Shown: positions 18,250 to 26,830 of the stretch, piece by piece
How positions within the stretch are numbered: the stretch's first letter is position 1
How the letters are laid out: each line of letters opens with the position of its first letter
From: Mycobacterium lentiflavum
GTDB lineage: Bacteria > Actinomycetota > Actinomycetes > Mycobacteriales > Mycobacteriaceae
Assembly (NCBI RefSeq): GCF_022374895.2
Contig: NZ_CP092423.2
Coordinates: forward strand, 4,464,001 to 4,528,000
Length of the DNA: 64,000 bases
Reading direction: 5' to 3'
Notes under the pieces: model-generated
Databases searched by the model: none
The model's input: the letters and a program-made list of their open reading frames with translations, nothing else
Told to the model about the DNA's origin: nothing
Position numbers and translations under genes: made by a program

Positions 18250-19605
18250 GTGCGCATAGGGGGTCGCTTGGGTGCCCACCCGGCCGTCGCGGCGGTGCGG
18301 AAGTCGAGGCTTCCGGTAACCCGGGCTCAGGCCTTCAGCGTGGCGGTGATCAGTCCGTTGGTGTTCGCGGGTGCCGTCGGCGCCGCGCCTGAGCCGTTAC
18401 ACGGACACACGAAGAGCCCCATCCCGTCGGTGCATGCCGTCATCGCCCCGGTCGCCGCGGTCTCCCCGGCCGTCCCCGATCTGTCCGGACCGGTTCTCAT
18501 CGCCATCGACCGGGCGCCGACGGCCTTCCACGTCGCGGCCGGCGCCTCCTCGGCACCGCCGCCGCCCAGGGTGGTGAATGCGCCTGGCGCGCTGGGCATT
18601 CCGATGATGGCGCTGACCGCATACCGCAACGCCGAACAGAAGATGTCGGTGTCCGACCCGGCCTGCGGCGTCAGCTGGAATCTGCTGGCCGGCATCGGGC
18701 GCATCGAATCCGGGCATGCCGGCGGCGGCGCCGTCGACGCCCGCGGCACCGCGGTCACCCCGATCTACGGCCCCTCGTTGGACGGCACCCTGCCCGGCAA
18801 CGAGGTGATCGTCTCCAGCAGCGTCGGCAACCGCGTCACCTATGCCCGCGCGATGGGACCCATGCAATTCCTGCCGGGCACCTGGGCACGGTATGCCGCC
18901 GACGGCGACGGTGACGGCATCGCCGACCCGCAGAATTTGTTCGACTCCACGCTGACGGCCGCGCGCTACCTGTGCAGTGGCGCGCTGAACCTGCGCGACC
19001 CGGCCCAGGTCATGGCCGCGATCCTGCGGTACAACAACTCGACCGCCTACGCCCAGAACGTGCTGGGCTGGGCCGCGGCGTACGCCACCGGCGTGGTTCC
19101 GGTCGACCTGCCGCCGATCACTGGGCCGCCGCCCCCGCTTGGCAACGCTCACGACGAGCACCCCGAGGGCCTCGGGCCCGGCCTTCCGATCAACATGATC
19201 GGCCTGCCGCAGGACGACCCGATGGCGCGGATGCCGTTGATCGACCTGACCGGCCAGCAGCAGCAGCAGGCCAACCCGTCGTCGCCGATGTTCCCCTGGA
19301 TGACGCCGCCGCCCAATACGTCGCCGATTCAAGGGCACATGCCGGGGTGCACGGTGATCTGCATCAGCTCGCAAACCCCGCCGCCGGGCGGCCCGCAGCT
19401 GGGGCCGCAGCCGTTCGCACCGCAGGCCCCGCCACCGCCAGCACCACAGCCGCCGAACGCCGCTCCGCCGTGGGCGCCGCAGGCCCCGCCAGCAGCACCA
19501 CAGCCGTTCGCACCGGCCCCGCCAGCGCCGCAGCCGTTCGCACCAGCAACGCCGGCACCCGCCCCGGCCGCACCAGCTCCGGCCGCCGCCGTTCCGGCCG
19601 GCTGA
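18250..19605 (+). CDS. Secreted lytic transglycosylase-fold protein (Rv1230c-like)
   Basis: This is a predicted exported murein lytic transglycosylase of 451 residues. A basic N-terminus and hydrophobic segment (FSVAVISPLVFAGAVGA) resemble a signal or anchor. The catalytic domain lies at about 135-280, with the proposed catalytic Glu in NLLAGIGRIESGH and the supporting RAMGPMQFLPGTWARYAADG and ILRYNNSTAYAQNVL. The last 130 residues are Pro/Ala-rich with repeated QPFAP units, consistent with a wall-spanning tail. The GTG start is uncertain because the ribosome site is too close. Confidence 0.85.
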   Translation: MRIGGRLGAHPAVAAVRKSRLPVTRAQAFSVAVISPLVFAGAVGAAPEPLHGHTKSPIPSVHAVIAPVAAVSPAVPDLSGPVLIAIDRAPTAFHVAAGASSAPPPPRVVNAPGALGIPMMALTAYRNAEQKMSVSDPACGVSWNLLAGIGRIESGHAGGGAVDARGTAVTPIYGPSLDGTLPGNEVIVSSSVGNRVTYARAMGPMQFLPGTWARYAADGDGDGIADPQNLFDSTLTAARYLCSGALNLRDPAQVMAAILRYNNSTAYAQNVLGWAAAYATGVVPVDLPPITGPPPPLGNAHDEHPEGLGPGLPINMIGLPQDDPMARMPLIDLTGQQQQQANPSSPMFPWMTPPPNTSPIQGHMPGCTVICISSQTPPPGGPQLGPQPFAPQAPPPPAPQPPNAAPPWAPQAPPAAPQPFAPAPPAPQPFAPATPAPAPAAPAPAAAVPAG

Positions 19606-19651
19606 CGCCTGCCAGCCGGTCAAGAGCCGAACCCGCCTACACTCGGCGGTG

Positions 19652-20818
19652 ATGTCCCGTCATGACTCCCCTGGTACCCAAGCTGACCTGACCGCAGCTA
19701 TCCGCACGGCGCTGGGCAAGGTGATCGACCCCGAATTGCGGCGTCCCATCACCGAACTCGGGATGGTCAAGAGCATCGACGTCCAGTCCGACGGCGGCGT
19801 GCACGTCGCGATCTACCTGACCACCGCGAGCTGCCCGAAGAAGACCGAAATCAGCGAGCGCGTCAGCCAGGCCGTTGCCGACGTCCCGGGCACCGGCGCG
19901 GTACGGGTCAGCCTGGACGTGATGAACGACGAGCAGCGCACCGAGCTGCGCAAGCAGCTGCGCGGCCCGAATTCCGGGGCCGGCGAGCCCGTCATCCCGT
20001 TCGCCCAGCCCAGCTCGCTGACCCGGGTCTACGCGGTCGCGTCCGGCAAGGGCGGCGTCGGGAAGTCGAGCGTGACGGTCAACCTGGCCGCCGCGATGGC
20101 CGCACGCGGCCTGTCGGTCGGCGTGCTGGACGCCGATATCCACGGCCATTCCGTCCCCCGCATGATGGGCACCACCGACCGGCCCACCCAGGTCGAGTCG
20201 ATGATTCTGCCGCCGATCGCCCACGAGGTGAAGGTGATCTCGATCGCCCAGTTCACCGAGGGCAACACCCCGGTGGTGTGGCGCGGTCCGATGCTGCACC
20301 GGGCGCTGCAACAGTTCCTGGCCGACGTCTACTGGGGCGACCTGGACGTGTTGCTGCTCGACCTGCCGCCGGGCACCGGCGACATCGCCATCTCGGTGGC
20401 CCAGCTGATCCCCAACGCGGAAATCCTGGTCGTCACCACGCCGCAGCTGGCCGCGGCCGAAGTCGCCGAGCGGGCCGGCAGCATCGCGCTGCAGACCCGC
20501 CAGCGCATCGTCGGCGTGGTGGAGAACATGTCGGGGCTGGTGCTGCCGGACGGCTCCACCATGCAGGTGTTCGGCGAGGGCGGCGGCGCGCAGGTGGCCG
20601 AGCGGCTGTCCCGCGCGGTGGGCGCCGACGTGCCGCTGCTGGGTCAGATCCCGCTGGACCCCGCGCTGGTCGCCGCCGGTGACTCCGGCGTGCCGATCGT
20701 GCTGAGCGCGCCCGATTCGCCGGTGGGCAAGGAGCTGCGCAACGTCGCCGACAAGCTGTCGTCGCGCAAGCGCGGCCTGGCAGGCGTGTCGCTGGGGCTA
20801 GACCCGACTCGGCGTTAG
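19652..20818 (+). CDS. mrp: Mrp/ApbC-type iron-sulfur carrier ATPase
   Basis: This 388-residue cytoplasmic P-loop protein is thought to load or transfer Fe-S clusters. An N-terminal MIP18/DUF59 domain (VIDPELRRPITELGMVKSI) is fused to the Mrp ATPase domain. That domain has the deviant Walker A SGKGGVGKSS, LDADIHGHSVPRMMG and LLDLPPGTGDIAISVAQL. GTG 19649 is an alternative start one codon upstream. Its TAG overlaps the TAA of convergent tatB. It corresponds to Rv1229c; lpqX, which follows in H37Rv, is not present here. Confidence 0.95.
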   Translation: MSRHDSPGTQADLTAAIRTALGKVIDPELRRPITELGMVKSIDVQSDGGVHVAIYLTTASCPKKTEISERVSQAVADVPGTGAVRVSLDVMNDEQRTELRKQLRGPNSGAGEPVIPFAQPSSLTRVYAVASGKGGVGKSSVTVNLAAAMAARGLSVGVLDADIHGHSVPRMMGTTDRPTQVESMILPPIAHEVKVISIAQFTEGNTPVVWRGPMLHRALQQFLADVYWGDLDVLLLDLPPGTGDIAISVAQLIPNAEILVVTTPQLAAAEVAERAGSIALQTRQRIVGVVENMSGLVLPDGSTMQVFGEGGGAQVAERLSRAVGADVPLLGQIPLDPALVAAGDSGVPIVLSAPDSPVGKELRNVADKLSSRKRGLAGVSLGLDPTRR

Positions 20819-21219
20819 GTGGCGTCGCTGTCGAACGGCGCCGGACCATGGTGCCCAACGCCGAATGTCGGGCTGCCGTTCGGCCCCTCGGCCGACGGCT
20901 GTGGCGGGGTTCCCTTGACCGGCCGCTCGAAATTGCCGGTGAACAGCGAATCGTCGCCGTCCAGCAGGTGTTTGGTCAGCGCCGCCCGCGGCGACATGCC
21001 GCGCAGTTTCTGTAGCTCGCTCAGCGGGCCGCGCAGGTCGTCGAACTCGGGCCCGATGTCCTCGCGCAGCTGACTGGTGACGCCGGACAGGTAGTCACGG
21101 GCCTGACGCAACGCGGTCGACGCCCAGCGAATCGCGCCCGGAAGCCGTTCCGGGCCAAGGATTACCAGCCCGACCACGACGAGGACGAGCATCTCCCCCC
21201 AGCCGACGTTGGCGAACAT
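20815..21219 (-). CDS. tatB: Sec-independent translocase subunit TatB
   Basis: This 134-residue component of the twin-arginine translocase has a single N-terminal membrane helix (MLVLVVVGLVILGPERLPGA), an amphipathic helix and a disordered acidic tail. Its ATG overlaps the htrA stop by one base (TGATG), so it is co-translated with htrA. It corresponds to Rv1224 and ends convergently against mrp with overlapping stops. Confidence 0.95.
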   Translation of the reverse strand: MFANVGWGEMLVLVVVGLVILGPERLPGAIRWASTALRQARDYLSGVTSQLREDIGPEFDDLRGPLSELQKLRGMSPRAALTKHLLDGDDSLFTGNFERPVKGTPPQPSAEGPNGSPTFGVGHHGPAPFDSDAT

Positions 21220-22832
21220 CAGCCGCTGTCGGCGTCGGGTTTGACGGTCAGGGTGACGTTGCGGCCATCGCGGACCACCTCGACCGGGGCGTCTTGCCCG
21301 ATGGTCAGCTGGCGCACGGCGACCACGAACTCGTCGGCGTCGGCGACCTTGCGGCTACCGACCTTGACGATGACGTCGTTTTCCAGGATGCCGCCCTTTT
21401 GCGCGGGGCTGCCCGCCTTGACGTTGGCGACCTGGGCACCGGCGGCGATCGAGTTGCTCACCGACCGGGTGCTGACGCCCAGCGTCGGGTGCACGATCTT
21501 TCCGTCTTTGATCAGCGTCTGCGCCACCGACTTGACCTCGTTGACCGGGATCGCGAAGCCGAGGCCACTTGCGCTGTCGGACAACGACTTTCCGGCGGTG
21601 TCGATACCGATCACCTGGGAATCCATGTCGATCAGCGGACCACCGGAGTTGCCGTGGTTGATCGACGCGTCCGTCTGCAGGGCGTCGATGACGGTGTCGG
21701 TGTCAGACCCCTCCCCCGACAACGGCACCGGGCGGTGCAGGGCGCTGATGATGCCGTGCGTCACGGTGCTGCGCAGGCCGAGCGGTGCACCCGCGGCGAT
21801 CACCTCGTCGCCGACGCGCACCTTGTCGGAGTCGCCGAGCCGCGCCACGCTCAGGTTGTCGACGTTGTCGACCTTGAGCACGGCCAGGTCGGTCTTGGGG
21901 TCGCGTCCGACCAGGTTGGCCGGCACTTCCTTACCGTCGTTGAACACCACGGTCGTCTTGAACTGACTGGGGTTGTTGGCGGCCTCGGAGATCACGTGGT
22001 TGTTCGTGACGATGTAGCCGCGGCCGTCGATGACGACGCCCGAGCCCTGCATGCCTTCTTGTTCGCTCTTCGACTCGATGGTCACCACCGAGTTCGCGGT
22101 CGCGGCCGCTACTTTGGCGAAGCGGCCCGCGGGTTCTTCGGTGTTGTTGTTGGTCGACAGCGTCACCTTGGAGGTGGTGAAGGCCTCGACGACCTCGGCC
22201 GTCTTGTTGCCGATCAGCCCGCCGACCGCGCCGATCGCCAGCGCGATGACGAACAGGATGGTCAGGGCGAGGTAGGACACCTTCTTGCCGAACAGCACGT
22301 CGCGCACGCCCAGCTTGCCGGCGTATCCCGACGGCGTGTGCGCCGTGGTCTGGGCGACCGCCGGGGTCCCCAACGCCGCCGCGGCGCCCGGGTCCCGCCA
22401 CGGATCGTCCGCCTCGTCCTCGTCGAAACCGTTCTGCTCGGCGGCCAGCGCGCTGGCGTCGATCGGGTGGCGCTGCAATGTCTCGGTGCCGCCGATGGGC
22501 TTGCCGAACGCTTCCTCCAGCACCGGGTCGCGGCGTTGATCGTACGGGCTGAACTCGCCTTGGTCCCGGTACTTCGACGGGCGCACTCGCTCCGCGACGA
22601 AGGATCCCTGCAGACCATCCGGGCGGCCGAACGCCTGACGCGCCGCAGGGTCGACCGGTGGCCGGGAAATGGGGCGCGGCGCCAAGCGGTTGGCTCCGTT
22701 GTCGCCGCCGTCTTGCCCCTGATGGGAACCTGGGTCGGAGGTCATGAATCCTCTACTTGAATGCTCGAAACGGGCCTCGCACGCCGGCCCCTGTACAGGG
22801 CGAGCACCAGGCACGGAATTGTCCGTGTCCAC
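21219..22832 (-). CDS. htrA: HtrA-type membrane-anchored serine protease
   Basis: This envelope quality-control protease of 537 residues has a long cytoplasmic Pro/charged N-terminal region. One membrane helix follows (VSYLALTILFVIALAIGAVG), then a trypsin-like domain and a C-terminal PDZ domain. The triad is visible as the His in VTNNHVISEA, the Asp in DPKTDLAVLKV and the Ser in NHGNSGGPLID. The PDZ part carries KGGILENDVIVKVG. Start GTG 22832 follows Rv1223 numbering; ATG 22745 is a possible shorter start. It lies downstream of rseA in the sigE locus. Confidence 0.95.
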   Translation of the reverse strand: MDTDNSVPGARPVQGPACEARFEHSSRGFMTSDPGSHQGQDGGDNGANRLAPRPISRPPVDPAARQAFGRPDGLQGSFVAERVRPSKYRDQGEFSPYDQRRDPVLEEAFGKPIGGTETLQRHPIDASALAAEQNGFDEDEADDPWRDPGAAAALGTPAVAQTTAHTPSGYAGKLGVRDVLFGKKVSYLALTILFVIALAIGAVGGLIGNKTAEVVEAFTTSKVTLSTNNNTEEPAGRFAKVAAATANSVVTIESKSEQEGMQGSGVVIDGRGYIVTNNHVISEAANNPSQFKTTVVFNDGKEVPANLVGRDPKTDLAVLKVDNVDNLSVARLGDSDKVRVGDEVIAAGAPLGLRSTVTHGIISALHRPVPLSGEGSDTDTVIDALQTDASINHGNSGGPLIDMDSQVIGIDTAGKSLSDSASGLGFAIPVNEVKSVAQTLIKDGKIVHPTLGVSTRSVSNSIAAGAQVANVKAGSPAQKGGILENDVIVKVGSRKVADADEFVVAVRQLTIGQDAPVEVVRDGRNVTLTVKPDADSG

Positions 22833-22873
22833 CCTAGTATCCCCGGTTGCTGAGCGGTCGGGATGAACCCACG

Positions 22874-22891
22874 AGCTGGGGCAACCCAGCT
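22874..22891 (-). terminator. Perfect 7-bp hairpin directly after rseA
   Basis: AGCTGGG and CCCAGCT pair perfectly around a four-base loop, one base after the rseA stop and before htrA. There is no T-run, so it may be an attenuator or an RNA-processing element rather than a full terminator. Confidence 0.45.
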
Positions 22892-22892
22892 G

Positions 22893-23288
22893 TTACCGGC
22901 GCTTACGCTGGTCGCGCACATTGCGGTCAGCTAAACGCTCGGTCGGCCGCCCTGGCGTGTCGTCGGGCGGGTAATGCGGAATCTCCGAGAGCATTCCGAG
23001 CAGGGTGCTGGGGATGCGGATCGGGTGGGAATCGCGCAGCGCGGCACGCGCCCGGCTCTGGTCGTCGACCTCGGCCGCGCATTGCGGGCACAGCGAAAGG
23101 TGATGGGCCGCCCGCAGGTGGGCGTTCATCCGCAGCTCACCGTCGACAAACGCGGCGATCGCTTCGACGGACAGATGCTCGGTGGAGCCGAATTGCCGTG
23201 GCGCGCCGACCGGTGCGTCGCTCTGGGAGGCGAACTGTGCGGGGAGCCAGGAGAACGCTCGGCGGAACACATGTCCCCGGTCGGCCAT
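22893..23288 (-). CDS. rseA: Anti-sigma-E factor RseA
   Basis: This 131-residue zinc-associated anti-sigma factor sequesters SigE. The signature H-x3-C-x2-C is H63/C67/C70 (HHLSLCPQC), preceded by LSVEAIAAFVDGELRMNAHL. The start at 23288 is fixed by AAGGAG immediately upstream and matches the known N-terminus MAD..GHVFRRAFSWLP; an open frame continues upstream to 23372. The C-terminal tail is shorter than I recall for Rv1222. In M. tuberculosis, release of SigE involves phosphorylation and Clp-dependent degradation of this protein. Confidence 0.95.
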   Translation of the reverse strand: MADRGHVFRRAFSWLPAQFASQSDAPVGAPRQFGSTEHLSVEAIAAFVDGELRMNAHLRAAHHLSLCPQCAAEVDDQSRARAALRDSHPIRIPSTLLGMLSEIPHYPPDDTPGRPTERLADRNVRDQRKRR

Positions 23289-23417
23289 CACCAGCTCCTT
23301 TCGCTGCCACGTACCCCTTGAATGTAGCGCGACAAGGTGCCCTGCACCGCTATGCATCTTGCGAAATCGCATGATTATCGGCCCGCAGGCAGTGTTGTGA
23401 ACCGGTCCCGGCCGCTT

Positions 23418-24170
23418 CTAAGCCGATTGGGCGTGGGTTTCGGGCTCGGAATGCGCGGCCAGGTAGTCGCGCAAAGCCTGACGTCCGCGGTGGATCCGGC
23501 TGCGGACGGTACCCAGCTTGACGCCCAAGGTGGCGCCGATCTCTTCGTAGGACAGGCCTTCGATGTCGCACAGCACCACGGCGGCACGAAACTCCGGCGG
23601 CAGCGAGTCCAGCGCGGCCTGCAGGTCGGGTCCCAGGCGCGCGTCGTGGTAGATCTGCTCCGGGTTCGGCTCGTCGGCCGGGACCCGGTCATAGTCCTCC
23701 GGCAGCGCTTCCATCCGGATGCGGGCGCGCCGGCGCACCATGTCAAGGAACAAATTCGTGGTGATGCGGTGCAGCCAGCCCTCGAAGGTTCCGGGCTGAT
23801 AGTTCTGCACCGACCGGAACACCCGGATGAATGTCTCCTGGGTCAAGTCCTCGGCATCTTGCTGGTTACCCGAAAGCCGGTAGGCCAGCCGGTACACCCG
23901 GTCGGCGTGCTGACGCACCAACTCGTCCCACGACGGCATCGTCGTCTTGTCCCCGGTCGCGTCGAACACTGCGGTGCCCTGCAAGCCGTCCGCCGGCTCG
24001 ACCCATTCGTCGTCCGGGAGTTCCTGGGCGTGCGACATGGTGTTCGGGCTTAAAAGAGTGGTGTTGATCGAATCCTCCGAATGATGTGCCCTGCCGACTA
24101 GCGGCAGTTCGTCATCGGCAACACGCAGTTGCCAATCTGTATTCCCCGCCCAACGTCCTCCGCGTTCCAT
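23418..24170 (-). CDS. sigE: ECF sigma factor SigE
   Basis: This 250-residue extracytoplasmic-function sigma factor drives the envelope and oxidative stress response. Region 2 shows YRLAYRLSGNQQDAEDLTQE and FEGWLHRITTNLFLDMVRR. Region 4 shows SLPPEFRAAVVLCDIEGLSY and the helix-turn-helix GATLGVKLGTVRSRIHRG. ATG 24170 gives an N-terminus like Rv1221. An internal ATG at 24038 (MSHAQE) lies at the place of the second start known in M. tuberculosis, so shorter isoforms are possible. The C-terminal tail is shorter than I recall. Confidence 0.96.
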   Translation of the reverse strand: MERGGRWAGNTDWQLRVADDELPLVGRAHHSEDSINTTLLSPNTMSHAQELPDDEWVEPADGLQGTAVFDATGDKTTMPSWDELVRQHADRVYRLAYRLSGNQQDAEDLTQETFIRVFRSVQNYQPGTFEGWLHRITTNLFLDMVRRRARIRMEALPEDYDRVPADEPNPEQIYHDARLGPDLQAALDSLPPEFRAAVVLCDIEGLSYEEIGATLGVKLGTVRSRIHRGRQALRDYLAAHSEPETHAQSA

Positions 24171-24212
24171 ACCGTCACCGTCGCCTACCGGCGTATGCGC
24201 GGCATAGGAGCA

Positions 24213-24230
24213 ATCTGAGGTTTGGCTGAG
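24213..24230 (-). promoter_or_regulatory. Putative MprA box upstream of sigE
   Basis: Read toward sigE, two CTCAG cores occur as a direct repeat with an 11-base period (TCTCAGCC, then ACCTCAGA), about 45 to 60 bases before ATG 24170. This is the pattern described for MprA-bound direct repeats at sigE in M. tuberculosis. Binding here is inferred. Confidence 0.55.
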
Positions 24231-24373
24231 AAACCTTATCGTTACCTGCCATAAGCAGGGCATACCCGCGGCGGAGTGACTTACGCCGCCCCGGCATGGC
24301 CGGGCGTGTCGGAAACGGCTGGACTCGCCGCGCGCCTGACGGACTGCGCGAGCGCATGGAATACGCTGCGGGC

Positions 24374-25042
24374 ATGGACGGCACCGACGAAGAAACCCCC
24401 GGCCAGGCGTTCCCCAGTCGGGCCGAATCGCTCTCCGCGCACGCGGAGGAGTCGATATCCGAGGACGCGATCCTGGCCGCCGCCCGGGAACGCTCCGTCG
24501 ACATCGGCGCCGGGGCGGTGACACCCGCGGTGGGGGCGCTGCTGAGCCTGCTGACCAAGCTCAGCGGCGGCAAGGCCGTCGCGGAGGTGGGCACCGGCGC
24601 CGGAGTCAGCGGACTCTGGTTGTTGTCGGGGATGAGCGACGACGGCGTGCTGACCACGATCGATATCGAGCCCGAGTATTTGCGGCTGGCCAAGCAGGCC
24701 TTCTCCGAAGCCGGCATCGGCCCGTCGCGCACCAGGCTGATCAGCGGCCGCGCCCAAGAGGTGCTCACCCGGCTCGCCGACGAGTCTTATGACCTGGTGT
24801 TCGTCGACGCCGACCCGATCGATCAGCCGGATTACGTCGTCGAAGGCGTACGGCTGCTGCGATCCGGCGGGATCATCGTCGTGCACGGCTCGGCGCTGGG
24901 CGGGCGGGCCGGCGATCCCTCCGCGCGCGACGCCGAAGTGGTCGCGGTCCGGGAGGCGGCCCGTCTGATCGCCGAGGACGAGCGGCTGACGCCCGCGCTG
25001 GTGCCGCTCGGTGACGGCGTGCTGGCCGCGGTCCGCGACTAG
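24374..25042 (+). CDS. SAM-dependent O-methyltransferase (Rv1220c-like)
   Basis: This 222-residue class I methyltransferase of the caffeoyl-CoA/catechol O-methyltransferase family has SAM motif I AVAEVGTGAGVSGLWLL, the acidic LTTIDIEPEYLRLA and a metal-site-like LVFVDADPIDQPDYV. ATG 24374 gives an N-terminus like Rv1220c (MDGT); an open frame reaches back to 24296. It is divergent from sigE across a 203-base region. The methyl acceptor is unknown. Confidence 0.9.
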   Translation: MDGTDEETPGQAFPSRAESLSAHAEESISEDAILAAARERSVDIGAGAVTPAVGALLSLLTKLSGGKAVAEVGTGAGVSGLWLLSGMSDDGVLTTIDIEPEYLRLAKQAFSEAGIGPSRTRLISGRAQEVLTRLADESYDLVFVDADPIDQPDYVVEGVRLLRSGGIIVVHGSALGGRAGDPSARDAEVVAVREAARLIAEDERLTPALVPLGDGVLAAVRD

Positions 25043-25050
25043 CCGCGCCT

Positions 25051-25097
25051 TTCGCCCTTCGCCCGTCGCCCGTCGCCCGTCGGACTTCGCCCTTCGG
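25051..25097. repeat. Short GCCCGTC / GCCCTTC tandem repeat
   Basis: A run of degenerate 7-base units (TTCGCCC, GTCGCCC) lies immediately after the methyltransferase stop. It is low-complexity intergenic DNA with no clear role. Confidence 0.6.
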
Positions 25098-25118
25098 ACC
25101 AATAGGCGACCTTCACGA

Positions 25119-25140
25119 GCGATATCGCCGGCGATATCGC
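25119..25140. promoter_or_regulatory. Perfect 22-base palindrome upstream of the TetR/efflux operon
   Basis: Two copies of GCGATATCGC flank a central CG, giving a perfect 22-base dyad with no loop. It sits about 140 bases before the TetR gene. It could be an operator or a hairpin between the methyltransferase and the efflux operon. Confidence 0.55.
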
Positions 25141-25250
25141 ATATCCGGATCGGATGGTGGCCGCGACGGGGGCTGATGTGGCCCGATCGCACGCGAGCCG
25201 GCATCGGGGCGATTTCTTTTACGCATCCCTTACGGGGCGCCCCCTTGACC

Positions 25251-25296
25251 GTCGACTGAACACGCGTTTAATGTACTGAACATGCGTTCAGTCGAC
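25251..25296. promoter_or_regulatory. Dyad operator overlapping the TetR start codon
   Basis: The arms GTCGACTGAAC (25251-25261) and GTTCAGTCGAC (25286-25296) are exact inverted repeats. Between them lie two GAAC-N4-GTT half palindromes (GAACACGCGTTT, GAACATGCGTTC). The ATG of the TetR gene (25282) is inside the dyad, which suggests autorepression. Confidence 0.7.
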
Positions 25297-25920
25297 CTGA
25301 CCGCCGCCGCCCGGATTCGGGATGCGGCGATCGAGCAATTCGGCCAACACGGCTTCGGGGTGGGACTGCGCAGCATCGCGGAGGCCGCGGGTGTGAGCGC
25401 TGCACTGGTCATTCATCACTTCGGGTCGAAGGAAGGCCTGCGCAAGGCCTGCGAGGACTACATCGCCGAAGAGATCTACAACAGCAAGTCAGAGGCGCTG
25501 CGATCCAACGACCCGGCAACCTGGTTCGCGCAGATGGCCGAGATCGAGGCCTACGCACCGCTGATGGCTTACCTGGTGCGCAGCATGCAAACCGGTGGCG
25601 AGCTGGCGAACATGCTGTGGCGCAGGATGATCGACAACACGTACGACTACATGGAGGAGGGCGTGCGGGCCGGGACGATCAAACCCAGCCGCGATCCGCA
25701 TGCCAGGGCCCGATATCTCGGCATCACCGGCGGCGGCGGGTTTCTGCTCTACCTCCAAATGCACGACACCCCAACAGATTTGCGGGCCGTCCTGCGCGAC
25801 TACGCCCGTGAGATGGTGCTGCCCGCCTTGGAGATCTACACCGAAGGCCTGATGACGGACCGCACTATGTATGACGCATTTCTGGCCGCCGATGATCAAG
25901 GAGAATCCCATGGCAGTTGA
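25282..25920 (+). CDS. TetR-family repressor of the adjacent ABC exporter (Rv1219c-like)
   Basis: This 212-residue regulator has an N-terminal TetR DNA-binding domain (LRSIAEAAGVSAALVIHHFG) and a ligand-binding C-terminal domain. ATG 25282 lies within a long inverted repeat, so it probably represses its own operon. The ABC ATPase gene starts inside its 3' end (25910), so repressor and exporter share one transcript. It corresponds to Rv1219c. The inducing ligand is unknown. Confidence 0.92.
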   Translation: MRSVDLTAAARIRDAAIEQFGQHGFGVGLRSIAEAAGVSAALVIHHFGSKEGLRKACEDYIAEEIYNSKSEALRSNDPATWFAQMAEIEAYAPLMAYLVRSMQTGGELANMLWRRMIDNTYDYMEEGVRAGTIKPSRDPHARARYLGITGGGGFLLYLQMHDTPTDLRAVLRDYAREMVLPALEIYTEGLMTDRTMYDAFLAADDQGESHGS

Positions 25921-26830
25921 TAGCGTCGCGCCCATCGAAATCCGAGACCTCACCAAGAACTTCGGTACGGTACGGGCACTGGACGGCCTCGACCTGACGG
26001 TGCGTCAAGGTGAAGTACACGGCTTTCTCGGCCCCAACGGCGCCGGCAAGTCCACCACCATCCGCATTCTGCTGGGCCTGGTGAAGGCCGACGGCGGAAG
26101 CGTGAAACTGCTCGGCGGCGACCCGTGGACCGATGCCGTCGAATTGCACCGTCAAATCGCTTATGTGCCAGGTGATGTCACGCTCTGGCCATCGCTGACC
26201 GGCGGCGAGACCATCGATCTGCTGGCCCGCATGCGCGGCGGCATCGACGACGTGCGACGCCGAGAGCTGATCGAGCGCTTCGACCTCGACCCGACCAAGA
26301 AGTCGCGCACCTACTCCAAGGGCAACCGCCAGAAGGTCTCCCTGATATCGGCCTTCTCGTCGCGGGCCAGCCTGCTGCTGTTGGACGAGCCCAGCAGCGG
26401 CCTGGACCCATTGATGGAGAACATCTTTCAGCAGTGCGTCGCCGAGGCGCGCGACCGTGGCGTAACGGTCTTGCTGTCCAGCCACATCCTGGCCGAAACC
26501 GAAGCGCTGTGTCAGACGGTGACCATCATCCGGGCCGGCCGGACCATCGAGAGCGGTTCGCTGGACTCGATGCGGCATCTCAGCCGTACCTCCATCAAGG
26601 CCGAAATGATCAGTAGCCCTGGCGATCTCAGTCGAATCAAGGGGGTTGAGGACGTCAGCTTCGAGGGGAAAACGTTGCGCGCACAGGTCGACAGCGAAAG
26701 CCTCGGGGAACTCATCCGGGTGCTGGGCGACGCCGGGGTGCGCAGCCTGGTCAGCCAGCCACCGACGCTCGAGGAGCTCTTCTTGCGCCACTACAACACC
26801 GGACGCAGCGAAAAGAAGGTCTCGGCATAA
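25910..26830 (+). CDS. ABC exporter ATP-binding protein (Rv1218c-like)
   Basis: This 306-residue ATPase has Walker A LGPNGAGKSTT, a signature-like YSKGNRQKVSLI in place of LSGGQ, Walker B LLLLDEPSSGLDP and the switch His in LLSSHILAETEA. AAGGAG lies a few bases before ATG 25910; the open frame to 25871 is not used. Its stop shares one base with the permease start. In M. tuberculosis the Rv1218c-Rv1217c pair has been linked to multidrug efflux. Confidence 0.93.
   Translation: MAVDSVAPIEIRDLTKNFGTVRALDGLDLTVRQGEVHGFLGPNGAGKSTTIRILLGLVKADGGSVKLLGGDPWTDAVELHRQIAYVPGDVTLWPSLTGGETIDLLARMRGGIDDVRRRELIERFDLDPTKKSRTYSKGNRQKVSLISAFSSRASLLLLDEPSSGLDPLMENIFQQCVAEARDRGVTVLLSSHILAETEALCQTVTIIRAGRTIESGSLDSMRHLSRTSIKAEMISSPGDLSRIKGVEDVSFEGKTLRAQVDSESLGELIRVLGDAGVRSLVSQPPTLEELFLRHYNTGRSEKKVSA

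Noticed and set aside
25043..25281. Small gene between the methyltransferase and TetR genes
   Set aside because: The frame at 25011-25259 consists of low-complexity heptamer repeat and operator sequence and has no ribosome site.
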